Assembly (NCBI RefSeq): GCF_036884655.1
Contig: NC_088344.1
Location: 33,189,001 to 33,253,000, forward strand
Origin: Musa acuminata AAA Group
Taxonomy: Eukaryota; Streptophyta; Magnoliopsida; Zingiberales; Musaceae
DNA: 64,000 nt
Direction of reading: 5' to 3'
Shown here: positions 33,032-43,267 of the stretch, in pieces
Layout of the letters: each line of letters opens with the position of its first letter
Position numbering within the stretch: position 1 is the first letter of the stretch
The notes under the pieces: model-generated
What the model saw: only the letters and a program-made list of their open reading frames with translations
What the model was told of the DNA's origin: nothing
Database searches by the model: none
Program-made: the position numbers and the translations under genes

Positions 33032-35381
33032 GCTACTAGCCTATCTCTCTGTGTTCCGTAGTTTCCTTCAGCCTTCGGCCGGCATGGCCGCCTGTGATGA
33101 AAGATAGAACAGGAAAAGAGGTGTCTTTGGTTGTTCTTTTTCTTGTACCCGGTTGTTCCTCTCTTTCTCCTTTCCTGTGTTTGCTGTCGTTTACTAAGCG
33201 TAAGGAAGAAGGGGAAGGTGGTTGGTCACATTCCAAGTCACGAAAAAGAGAAAAGACCAGACAGACCAGGAATGAGTTCGGGTGTGTGGGGAAGATGGAG
33301 ATAGATAAGACGTCGCTGAACATGACGTCGGCGTGCAGAAGAACACTGGAGATTGCTAGTGTATGCAATGATGGTGCAGGGCGCCGCAGTGATGGTCAAA
33401 CGGACATGACATGCTCATGTCAACCCGCCGCAGAAGCTCAAACCGCACCGCCTGCGACGAGGCGTGATGTGTTGGTGGCAGCGCGGAGACGAGCGGAACG
33501 GTGGAAGAAGAAAGGGAGACCACGATCGGAAGAGGACCGGGTGGGATGGCTGCTGTCACCCACCGCCACCACCACCGCCACATGCGTGCAACTTGGTATG
33601 AGGAGGGCTCCACCGCTAGTGCGGAGCAGTCCAATACCAGTTGTGGGTGCGAGAATGAGTGAGTGTTGAGATGATGCCATCGTACCTCATTCTCATGCCG
33701 GAGAGACACTTCTTATCACCGCCGGACACGCTCGAATCGACTTCAACTCGTTGGAGGAAGACGAAGCGTCGGTGTTGGGATCTGCGGCGTGACAGTCTTC
33801 GGTCGTCGTCAATTTCACAAACACCTTCTCTGCGTATAATTTTTTGATTTAAAGCGGATCAAAATGCATAGATTTAAGAAAAATGATGCTTAAATCAATT
33901 CCTACACACACCATCATGCATGTTATGATCAATCAAAAGTATTATGATTTCTAAGAATATTTACAAAATAATCAAATAAAGCATATTTTTAGTGTGCTTT
34001 TATGGGATGACGAGCCCGTAGCATTTCAACGGCGCTGGGCCACCGATCCCCTCCTTTTAAAGCGTGGAGGCGCTTAAAAGATAAAGATGAAGTGTCTCTG
34101 TCACGATATTGATGATCGATTGGTATCTCCGAACCATATGAGTCTATCGAGGTGTGCAAATGGAGACAAGCCAAAATGTCGTGCATGTACGATGTTGTAT
34201 TCACCTTTGGATCCATCTATTTCTTATTTTCGCTCGATTTGTCAGATTTAAGATGAGAATGAATTGGATAATTGAAATGTAAGCCACATTGGGAGATAAT
34301 TAAATGGATCGTTTATTTATTATGCCTAAAAGAAAGCCTGTCATGCCTTACTATAAACAATTGCAATAAAACAAACACTAACTATCAATTATCCCAAAAA
34401 ATAAACAATAAAGGTTAGCAAGATTAATCTTCGTCGATTGACCTTCAGATTTCGAAATAACATTAATAATGCAGTTATAGTTTTAAATTTCTAATTAAAG
34501 TTTCGACTTGAGTTGATTAGATGCAGGAATGACATGTATTTCGAAGACAGTCGAAATAAACAAAGTAGATGCATAAGGAATAATTTATCGACGATATGCA
34601 AGTTTGATGTGACAAAACTGCCCTCCTTAGGACGTGTAAAGCGGCGAATCGATAATGGGTTAGGTTGGCCGTACCTTAATGCAGGAGATGAATCAAGTCC
34701 GTCCATCATCGTATACCAACGTATCATACAGGGAACCTGTGGTCACCTGTCGACGTCATCGGTATTTATGTGATTATGGGAAAGACAAAGAGCATAAATG
34801 ACAATTTGTAACTTGAGAACAAGGACAGTTCACCCGATCTGTTTCTCTCGGGAAGAGTAACGGCCTCCGTTGTCGGGACCACGTCACCCCACATGCTGTC
34901 CTGTCGCGAAGCAGGTAGACAGGTGAGTGGTAAGAAACAAATGGTTAAGCATTTTGCCTCCTTTTGATCCCGATCGACGTCGATGAGCAAATACGTATAG
35001 TTATACGTATAATTATACGATGACGACGAAGAAATCCATGTATAGTCCGAATAAATGCTCCGCCGTCCAGCAGATTCAAACTCATCTCCTTCCCGCCTCT
35101 TCGTTCTTCGATTCTCCCAAGCCCTTCCCGCCTTCCAAGGCGTCACGTTAGGGTTTCGCTCCGATGGTCTTCCCGATCCCGGATCGTCGGAACGCCCTCG
35201 CCGGCCTCCTCCCCGGATTCGATCCCTAGTTTCTTGATCTCGTGGGACGATGGCTTCGAAGGCCTGCTTTTTGGCTACCGAGTGAGAATCGGAAGGCTTG
35301 GCAGATCATCAGGCTCCTATTTCTGTCTTCTATGACTGATTTGATGCCTGAGGTAGGTCGTAATGCAGGAACATAGACGCA
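33032..35381. other. Intergenic region between the ERF gene and the CCoAOMT remnant
   Basis: This is the ERF 3' flank followed by mixed-composition DNA. Open frames at 33094-33669 on both strands show no family resemblance. Around 35100-35230 (+) a leader-like GTTAGGGTTTCGCTCCG precedes a tiny 21-codon frame at 35164. I cannot support a gene there. Confidence 0.4.
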
Positions 35382-35614
35382 CCATGGATGCTTGGCCGTG
35401 ATCTGCCGGAGCTCCCGAGGGCACACGCTCGTCTCCAGCATGTACTGCAGCATCAGCGTCAAGAAGAAGCTTTACGGGGATCGGTAAGCGAGATGCTGAT
35501 GAGGAGGGAGGGGAGACGGTGAGTTGCTTCGTAGAGGGCGTCGCTCTGAAGCAGGCTTTTGTGGCCCATTTCCTGATGTCTGCTCTGCTCTCCATTCTGG
35601 CTCTCCGTCGCCAT
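35382..35614 (-). pseudogene. Truncated caffeoyl-CoA O-methyltransferase pseudogene
   Basis: On the minus strand an ATG at 35614 opens the normal CCoAOMT N-terminus: MATESQNGEQ, then SRHQEMGHKSLLQSDALYE (29 codons to 35528). After 83 nt the second exon starts at a CAG acceptor (35444) with YMLETSVCPRELRQITAKHPW, split at the place where the family has its first intron. Three defects are visible: the donor reads GAA|GCAACT instead of GT; about six residues (PEP-MKE type) are missing between PRE and LRQ; and homology stops abruptly after HPW, before the SAM-binding and metal-binding parts. Intact family members methylate caffeoyl-CoA in lignin precursor synthesis. This one cannot. A TATA box and GA-rich leader precede it, so it is a DNA-level partial duplicate, not a processed copy. 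Confidence 0.85.
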
Positions 35615-35693
35615 TTCTCTCTTCTTCTCCTATCTTGGTCCTGTTCTTCTCTGCCTCCTGGGATTGGGCGGGGAGGGCGGGCGAGAGAGAGGA

Positions 35694-35701
35694 CTTAAAT
35701 A
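35694..35701 (-). promoter_or_regulatory. TATA box upstream of the CCoAOMT remnant
   Basis: Read on the minus strand the site is TATTTAAG within CTATTTAAGTCCTCTC, 80 bp before the ATG at 35614. A CT-rich, leader-like stretch follows. It suggests that the promoter was duplicated with the fragment. Confidence 0.5.
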
Positions 35702-36555
35702 GAAGAAGGAACAAATGGGGAGCAGTGGTGGTGATGCGACTTCTTTTTGGGGGTCCCACGTCTGTAGGTGCGTCGCCACTTCACCCACCTCCTGAGATTG
35801 CAAGCATGATCTCACCGCCATCACGCACGCAGGCCCTTGATGGATACCATTGAGATCTTTGGGAGCATTGCCACAGTGTTGGGCTCGGCATCCCGTGCCG
35901 CTGCTTCGGCACGAGACGTTGGCCTGCCGAACTGTCTGATGCATGGAAGGAGCGAAAAAGATGCCGAAGCAATAGCCTGGGGGTCACACAACAAATGCGG
36001 GAAGTGATGATAGGCAGTGTCTGTAACGTTAGGGGAGCCATGACGACGCATCCCAAGAAGAAAACAAGACAGTAGATGGAGATTTAGGTCATAATCGTCC
36101 TTAAGAAACCTCTGAGCTAGAAAAGATGGTAAATCTCTGTTATCCTTTTCCTTGTCATGTGCTTTTCACTCTTTCCTTTTTCTTGATGCAATCTTTCTGT
36201 AGCAATGAAATATGGTATTATTCCTTGTGGTCAATCCAGTAGCCGTTGTTTCTATCTATCCTCCTATGAATAACTGCTGCTTACAAGTGAACACAGATGT
36301 CCAGGTTACTTCTATCAAACATTTGCAAAAGGGTTGGACGAGTCAAGGCCTCATTACAACTTCCAAGTGCAAATAATAAGGGTTTGCAAAGCATTCAACA
36401 GCCAAACTGGTGCACCTCAAAATCTTTGAGAGACTGCATCTTTGCAATGAGCACTGGGGGAAATTTTTTCCCTGTGCTTATAAGCTGGTTGAGGTCACAG
36501 CGAATGAAGGAATCACCACCAAAAATTTCCAGGCATGAAAGTGAGAATTTTGAAA
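35702..36555. other. Intergenic region; 3' flank of the SPATULA-like gene
   Basis: The right half is probably the 3' UTR of the minus-strand bHLH gene. A short inverted repeat (CGTGCCG…CGGCACG) lies near 35896-35915. No gene was found. Confidence 0.4.
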
Positions 36556-39500
36556 TTACCGACGCAAATGCTGGATGAATTCCTCCTTTTCTGGTGGCTC
36601 CTTTAGTGGCGCATCTTGCAACCTGACTCTACCTAACATGCATTCCGCAACATGGTCTGCACCCACTGAGGATGATGCTTGCCCTCCGGGATGTTGGGCA
36701 GCATCGGCAGCCATGGAATTCACCTCATTTTCTATGTTGAAAAAGCGAGGTGGAGTCTTTGATGATTCACCTGTAAGGTTCCTTGGAGAATGTCTAGTAT
36801 CTGGCTGCTGTTGTGTTATCATTTCTCGTGTTAGAATATCCTGCGATGGTAGAAACATCTCAACATCAATCGATCAATTTTGCATGCTTCGCCTCAAAAT
36901 TCCATATGTATCTTTTTGTTCTTCTGATCAAGCGTGTTAGCAGGAAAATTTTCCTTTTCTCTTTTAACTTGCAGAACAGAGAGTAGGATGAATAGAAGAC
37001 TATGGTGCGGTAAAGATTAAAAAGGGTTACCTCGATGGACACAGGCAATAGAAAAGATCCATGGTGGGACTGCGATGGCTCCATTGCAACTGGAGTCTCT
37101 GGCTTAGTAATATTGATAACACTTGGTATGGAAGCAGATTGATTGGACGACGGTGACAGATCAAACGTGTTCGGAACAGATGATACTTGGTTTAGGGGCA
37201 GCATGCCTACAGCGTTCACTGCTCTGTTGGCACCCAGACCAAAATCAATACCCATTGGCAAAGCTTGCAAAGGCTGCAAACCTCCAGACAAGAACATTGG
37301 ATGTTGACTTAGGCTGTTCCTCATCGAAAGCATCTGCAACAATAACGATAAGTCAACAAAGTATGCACTAGAATTTCGACGATTAAGCATAACACAGTAC
37401 AATTTAATTGACTAAGAAAATGAGTGTAATAGATGACAGATTGATTAGATAAACGAACCACAATTTGGAAAAAAAGAAAAAAAAAAGAAAATTTGTTGCT
37501 CTTTAGTAAAAAGAAAACAGCATCCGCTGAAATTTCAACAACAAAATTCTACCTACTCTACTTATTGGACTTTTTTATTAAGGGCCATCAGAATGCTCAT
37601 CCATCAGAATGTACCTAGCTTATACTCTAGAGCAAGATGATGTTATCGTTGTCACATATTCAAACCATTTGCAGACATATATTAAGAGAGATCCTCATAT
37701 GCTCTCTACCTTGGTTGCTCTATATCCCAAGAATTTACCAGTGATTTTTCAATATTTCACTTGTTTTGTTGAACTATAACCATATTTGTACCATCTTTGT
37801 CCTGTATTGTTCCTTCACAAATAAAATTTGGGGGTATGTGATCTTTATTCTGTATTCTTCTTTATTAACGTTTTGGGGTATACCATTTTCATCCTGTATT
37901 CTTCTATATTTATTAAAATTTGGGGAACATCCTGCAATTTCTATTACAAAAATTAAAAAGAATCGATTGGCTTCTCCCAGCAGCTTTTTTACTGATTTTC
38001 AAACTGTAAAAAACAGTGAAGGGGGCTACTAAATCAGTGTAAGTGGTGTTAGGACTAGTCAATCCAAACTCAGATTCCCAGGATCAGATGAGAATCAAAT
38101 GACCCTGATAACTGCAGTAGACCTATCATAATTCAAGTTCAAGGGCCTTCTTATTCCATAAAAGCTAGGAATAAATAAAACATCAAATCCTACAGATTTC
38201 ATCTTCACCTTTGCTCACTAGAAGGTTGCATGATCTATCTTGACACCATTCATACAAGCAAACCCCAGTAGCTGTGTTTCACACGAATAAATCTCTAAAA
38301 GTTGAATGCAGAATCATGAGTTTTGACTCAGAGAAACTTATGTTAGAGGAATTCATAGCAGAACTTGTCCATGGGTCAAATTTTCTTGGGCTCAATAGAA
38401 GAAACACCTTAACCTTGTTCTTCTTCGGTTCAAATTTTCGTTTTCACCTAACCATGTGTCTACCAAATCTAAGAAATGCTAGAACTTGTCCATTGTCACT
38501 TACCCATGTCTGTTGCATTATCTTCATAGCAATTTTGCTGACTGACCTCGCTATCATCCTTGCCACAATAAACTCATTGTGACAATGAAGTCAATGGATT
38601 TTGTCCTAACATGGTCACCGAATCCTTTGCAAGATAAATAGCAGTCTGTGTCGCAACTAATGATCATCTAATTCATATAAAAAAGATGATCATCTTAATC
38701 ATTATGACGAACATTTCACCACTAAATGTTTAAGTTAAGTTTCTATTTGGCCTCCTCACGTCCAATATATAATTCAGGTATGTAGTTGACACAATTATGG
38801 CAAAGATGGAGGGTCTAAACTAACTGATCAGTTCGTCACGGACCCATGCTTGTCCAAATTACTTGAACAATTAAAATCTGTATGATCTTTTCTTATCCAA
38901 AGAACCCAAATAATTTATGTAAGCTGCATCTGCAATCTCCGAAAAGTTCGCTTCATCGCATCCTCATTTAGGTTTCTTAGACTAGCCATGTATGAGTCAT
39001 GATCACATACATCAAGCAACCAACAGCTCTGGCATAGAAAAATTTGAGCATATAAGCTTGCTCCATCATTTTCAACTTATAACTCCATAGACAGATTGAA
39101 GTGTTAGACCCTGATGTCTGAATGGTCTTTGACCTCGAAATCAGAATCCTGACTCTGACATATCATCTAGAATTGAAAACCTCCCAAGTCCTTCCTATCA
39201 AACTCCACAGTCAACTAAAACTTCAGAATATCAAACTCACTTCTACTTTTCCCTGTTATCAACATGTCATTTACACAAAGCATGAGAGTTAATAATATGT
39301 ACAAAACATCAAATTTTTTTTTTTAGTTAATACAATTGTCCTAATTACCTTTTGTGATCTTCTCTGAGCATAATCCCATGAAATAGCTGCTGGCACTTCT
39401 TGAGTGTTCGTTTCAAAACATTGAGAAATCTCCTGAACCAAATGAACCATATGCTACTTCCAGTCTGTCATGTGACTATCACCTCTAAATCAACACAGAA

Positions 39501-41630
39501 GAACATTATCTTCATATAAGCTGATCCAACTACATATCATAAAAAACAGTGGATCTATATTCCAGATAAGATTGTAATTTGCCACCAGCGACAAGTTTTT
39601 CATTTTAGGTCCACTTTCTTATTGTGTCATTGTATGATCGACTTTAATTGCTATTGGTGGCTTTCTTTCTCCGTGGTAATTGAAGAAATCCTTGGCATAG
39701 AACATATGAGAAGTCTTCTCTCCTTTAGCATAGCTGCCAGCAAATGAACATCTGACATCACTAGCATAGCATATGAGACCATGTCATCTAACCTGTACTT
39801 TAATATTAGGCATATTTGTCATCTCACTCATATCCTTTGGAAAAGGAGAAAAGGACCCAATGAATCATTCTATGACACCATGTTGAATCTTCATTTTAGC
39901 TCCATCTCAACAGAGTTGGTCTCCGCTTCATGCTGCCGAGTGCTTCCGCAAGATTTATTCAGAACAAACTCGTCATCAAGTAATACATCTTCGTTTCTAA
40001 ATCTAGGATCTTAACCCTTAGTCTTCTTGACGAAACGCCCAAAGCATGTAGGTTTAAACCTAGTATTCAGCTAAATGTGGTACCTCTACTATGTGCGGAG
40101 TCCTGCGGACATGCATGTGCCAAATATCCATATCTGCCAATTGAAGGATAATTCACTAATCTTTGAGTCAATCATTTATAAGTAGAAGAAATACAGAAAT
40201 TGCAAAGGATCTAAAGATCTCAGAGGTTGTTTTAGAGACTGATTGTCTTTTCCTGGCCGACTATCTCAGAGAACTTGTTGAGTACTTGAGTCTACTAGCA
40301 GAAGATATAAAATACATTGGCAAACATTTTATCTTCTCTTTCAATCTGACAGAAGCAAACAGATCTTCTCACTTGCTAAATAGGGTCCTTTACTTGAGAT
40401 CATACCGGGTGTTGTGACATGCCATTTGATGTTGATCGACTGTACAGCACAATGTTTCAACTTTCATGTTCATCTCTCCTCAAAAAAAGAAAAAAAATAT
40501 GCTGGCAGAGTTTGACATTAAGTCTTGAAGGGGGTTGATCAGCAAATAGCATCGATCATATAAAGGAATGCTAATTAACTATGACAACACCAGCAAAAGG
40601 TTATTGATAACAGTGTCCAAAATTCAAATTCAATAAACAACCTCAATGGTTGAAGAGAAACACTCAGAATTGCATGACTCGAAGACTCTCCCAGAATTCA
40701 TATTAAATTTCAGAAGGCTTCTAATCAAAAGGAACATGCTCCAAAAAATAGTAAGATCAAAGAGACCAGAAAGTGAAGCATTATGATATATTCACTTATT
40801 TAAACAGTAAACCGAAGCAGATTTGAGGATCCATTGCAGGATTAATCACCAGAAACGGGTGAAACAACAGAATGACAAACCTGTACTTGGAGCTGTAATT
40901 GCTTGAGATATTCGATGGCCTCATCAAGCATCGAAGCCTTGTCTGTCTGCTTGGAGCACAAAATTTTCCACGAGGAATCATACCGCGTCAAATTTTCAAC
41001 GGCAATTGTCAACTGGATTAAAGACAAAAGATAAAAAAAGGCCACATGATTTACCACCTTGCTGGAATTGGGAATCAGACTCTGCAAAGCCTTCATTTTC
41101 TCATTGATTCTACTTCTCCTCCTCTGCCAAAAAATCAGATTACCACCAGCACGATCAAGTATGGATATTATCAAGAAGAAGAAGAAGAAGCTCAAATCAC
41201 CTTCTCGGACAAGTTGTGCACTTCTGCAGCCCTGTTTCTCTTGGAGCTGGAAGTCCGAGCCGGAGCCAGCTTTGGGGGCTCCTCGGACACCTCCACCCCA
41301 TCATACAACGAATTGTAACCAGATCAGCCATCCAGTTATCCGAGGAATTTGTGTACTTGAAGGGAAACAAAGAAACAAAGCAAATACCTCGATCTCACAG
41401 TCAAGAGAGTCCAAATCTTGATCCGGAGACTTCATCCTGGAATGTAGCAGGGAGGACCCAACAGCCCCAAAGCCATCCTCCGCACCGGCCAGTGGGAAGT
41501 CCGAAGAAGGGTAGGAAGAACAAGTGGGCGAAAGGTGCCCCAGCAAGAAGGAGATCTGATCCTGATTCCCCTGGTAATAAGCGTGGCCGCTGCTGCCGCT
41601 GCAGAGGCTTCTGCTGTGGGCATCCATCAC
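36556..41630 (-). CDS. SPT: SPATULA/ALCATRAZ-like bHLH transcription factor
   Basis: Six exons, 41630-41388, 41290-41201, 41123-41058, 40946-40881, 37333-37031 and 36840-36556, are all phase 0 and encode 350 aa. Exons 2-5 contain [54 protein letters not shown] and VQMLSMRN: a bHLH domain at about residues 98-160. His, Glu and Arg are in the basic region, so E-box/G-box binding is expected. The sequence after the helix ([20 protein letters not shown]) is typical of SPATULA rather than light-regulated PIFs, and no phytochrome-binding motif is seen near the N-terminus (MMDAHSRS). In Arabidopsis SPT/ALC control carpel-margin, fruit and organ growth as nuclear dimers. Intron 4 (37334-40880) is 3.5 kb and carries transposon relics. 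The exon 2 acceptor (GTGGAG|GTG) has a weak pyrimidine tract and is the least certain border. Confidence 0.92.
38700..40140 (-). mobile_element. Copia retrotransposon relic in the SPATULA-like intron
   Basis: The minus strand around 39170-39280 reads [20 protein letters not shown], a stop, then [11 protein letters not shown], the copia reverse transcriptase YVDD region with Asn for the first Asp. Further along, near 39010-39050, [18 protein letters not shown] matches the copia …YASAVGSLMYAM… block in another frame. Integrase-side remnants ([17 protein letters not shown]) lie near 39950-40010. Several stops and frameshifts prevent expression. No LTRs were recognised, so the ends are approximate. 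Confidence 0.75.
40163..40417 (+). pseudogene. RNase H-like fragment, probably from a LINE
   Basis: The plus strand encodes [20 protein letters not shown] and, after a spacer, [20 protein letters not shown]. This resembles the RVT_3 type RNase H domain of plant non-LTR elements and RNase H-like proteins (…VVETDC… then …REANQAAHLLA…). Only part of the domain is present and it is embedded in the intron of the SPATULA-like gene, next to a copia relic of opposite orientation. Confidence 0.5.
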
Positions 41631-41836
41631 GCGCCAGAAGATTCTGAACCAGCGGAAGGAGCGAGAGGGCGAGATGAGCAGGAAGAGGTTGCCCCGGTTG
41701 CTTTCTCTCCCTTCCTCTCAGGCAAAACCAAGCGGAGCTCTGCTCATTACTGGAGTGGGAGCGAGTACATGCCGTGACACCACACCAACACTGCACAAGG
41801 TTTAAGCCCGCATTCCAAACATACTAATTTGGAGGG

Positions 41837-41844
41837 CATTTATA
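41837..41844 (-). promoter_or_regulatory. TATA box of the SPATULA-like gene
   Basis: The minus strand reads TATAAATG within CCCCTATAAATGCCC, about 207 bp before the start codon, implying a leader of roughly 175 nt. A short TG repeat lies just upstream. Confidence 0.6.
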
Positions 41845-41845
41845 G

Positions 41846-43267
41846 GGGGAGGGGTGTGTATGTGTGTGTTTATGTGGGTCAGCTGGCTATTCTCTTTCTT
41901 TAATGTTTGGCTTCTGCAAAAGGCGTAAAGTACTGAGCAAATGATGACTCTTATCTCTGCTGCTGCATCTCTTTGCTCCCCCCTTTCTTTTTTCTTTCTC
42001 TCTGTGTGTTGGAAGGGCGTGGACGGGTGGATGGCATTAATATATTTAATGAGTCGTCTGTCCCACTCAATCGCGTAACTGCCAGTGGTAAGTCTCGGGT
42101 GCCATCATCGCTCATCATCCTAATCTGAACCCTTCCCCCTCGCTGCTTTGTTGTCGTTGTAACTGCGGAAAAGGCAACGCATGACGAGGTGAGAGTGAGC
42201 GTTGTCAACCGATCAACGGAAGAGATGATGATAGCAGCATCATTGACAAATTGGTTTTCTATTTATCGACGAAAACTTACTGATATATTTATTTGACGTC
42301 AGATACATTTCAATGGATTCAGCCAAAATAGCCCATCTGTGCCTACCGTGGATTGGTTGCCATGCGGTTATCCAATCTTTAAAGTCATTTGAGCCGTCTG
42401 TCTACAGGTCGGTGGATAAAGACGCAACTGCGTTGCGGTTATCCACCATTAGTAAATGCAAGTGGATGGGGAGGAGACCACGAACACAAGAAATTGAGAC
42501 GAAGATGTAAGTATATTGAATGCATGAAGGTTCGCTTATGATCTAACTGAGTACCTTTGTTTGCACCCCGGAATTATCTGCTTCCTCCATCGAGTTGGAA
42601 CGCCAAAACAATTCCTTCACCTTCTCACTGGAACTCATCTGAAAACCCAGAGGCGTAGCAAGCATAAGTTCTAATGCATACTTGTAGGGGGTAATGGAGA
42701 ATATTGGAAGAGATGATGATAACTAAGGAAATGACTTCAGCGTAGAATTAAATCGTACCTGATGATGCAGAACCTGCAGAGGAGTAAAATGGATTAATAA
42801 GGTGGAAAACATAGCACGCTCTGATTTCTGTCACTGGAAGTAGTGCTCAGAATGCCCATAACACAACACGGTATTCCGGCAGATGAATGCGAACAAAATT
42901 ATCAGAGAAAACGAGAAGAAAAGAGATTAATAAGGTGAATATCTATTTTCATTGTTTCTGAACCCAGCAAAAGTATATCCTCTCTATAACACAGTCGATC
43001 ATAAAATTATACTTCAACCTGTTCACAAGAGCACCAGGTCACTAAACACGCATTAAGTGTTCAAAGCATTGAAACTCCAAAACGACTTTTATCAACCCGA
43101 TAAATCGAAGCACATCCATGAAATACTTGTTTAGTACATTATAGCGTTCAAAGCATTCACTTAAAGACAGCTTTCATCAACCTGATAAGACAAAGCACAC
43201 TCAGAATTTGCTTACTACATTCAGAGAGGTAGTTCCTTTTTTTTTTGAACATGTGCAACAGGAGACG
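41846..43267. other. Intergenic region with two orphan exon-like segments
   Basis: This holds the promoter of the SPATULA-like gene and the 3' flank of TMA7. On the minus strand, 42773-42759 (VLHHQ) and 42638-42555 (MSSSEKVKELFWRSNS, then MEEADNSGVQTK) are flanked by good AG and GT signals and are both phase 0. They could be exons of an unrecognised transcript or an alternative 3' end of TMA7. No family was recognised. Confidence 0.35.

Noticed and set aside
33094..33669. A 191-codon plus-strand frame after the ERF gene
   Set aside because: It starts in the ERF 3' UTR, has low-complexity composition and resembles no known protein. Frames on the other strand are equally long.
35797..35820. 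Partial resemblance to miR167 (…GCAAGCATGATCT)
   Set aside because: Four mismatches within about 20 bases and no fold-back precursor. Most likely chance.
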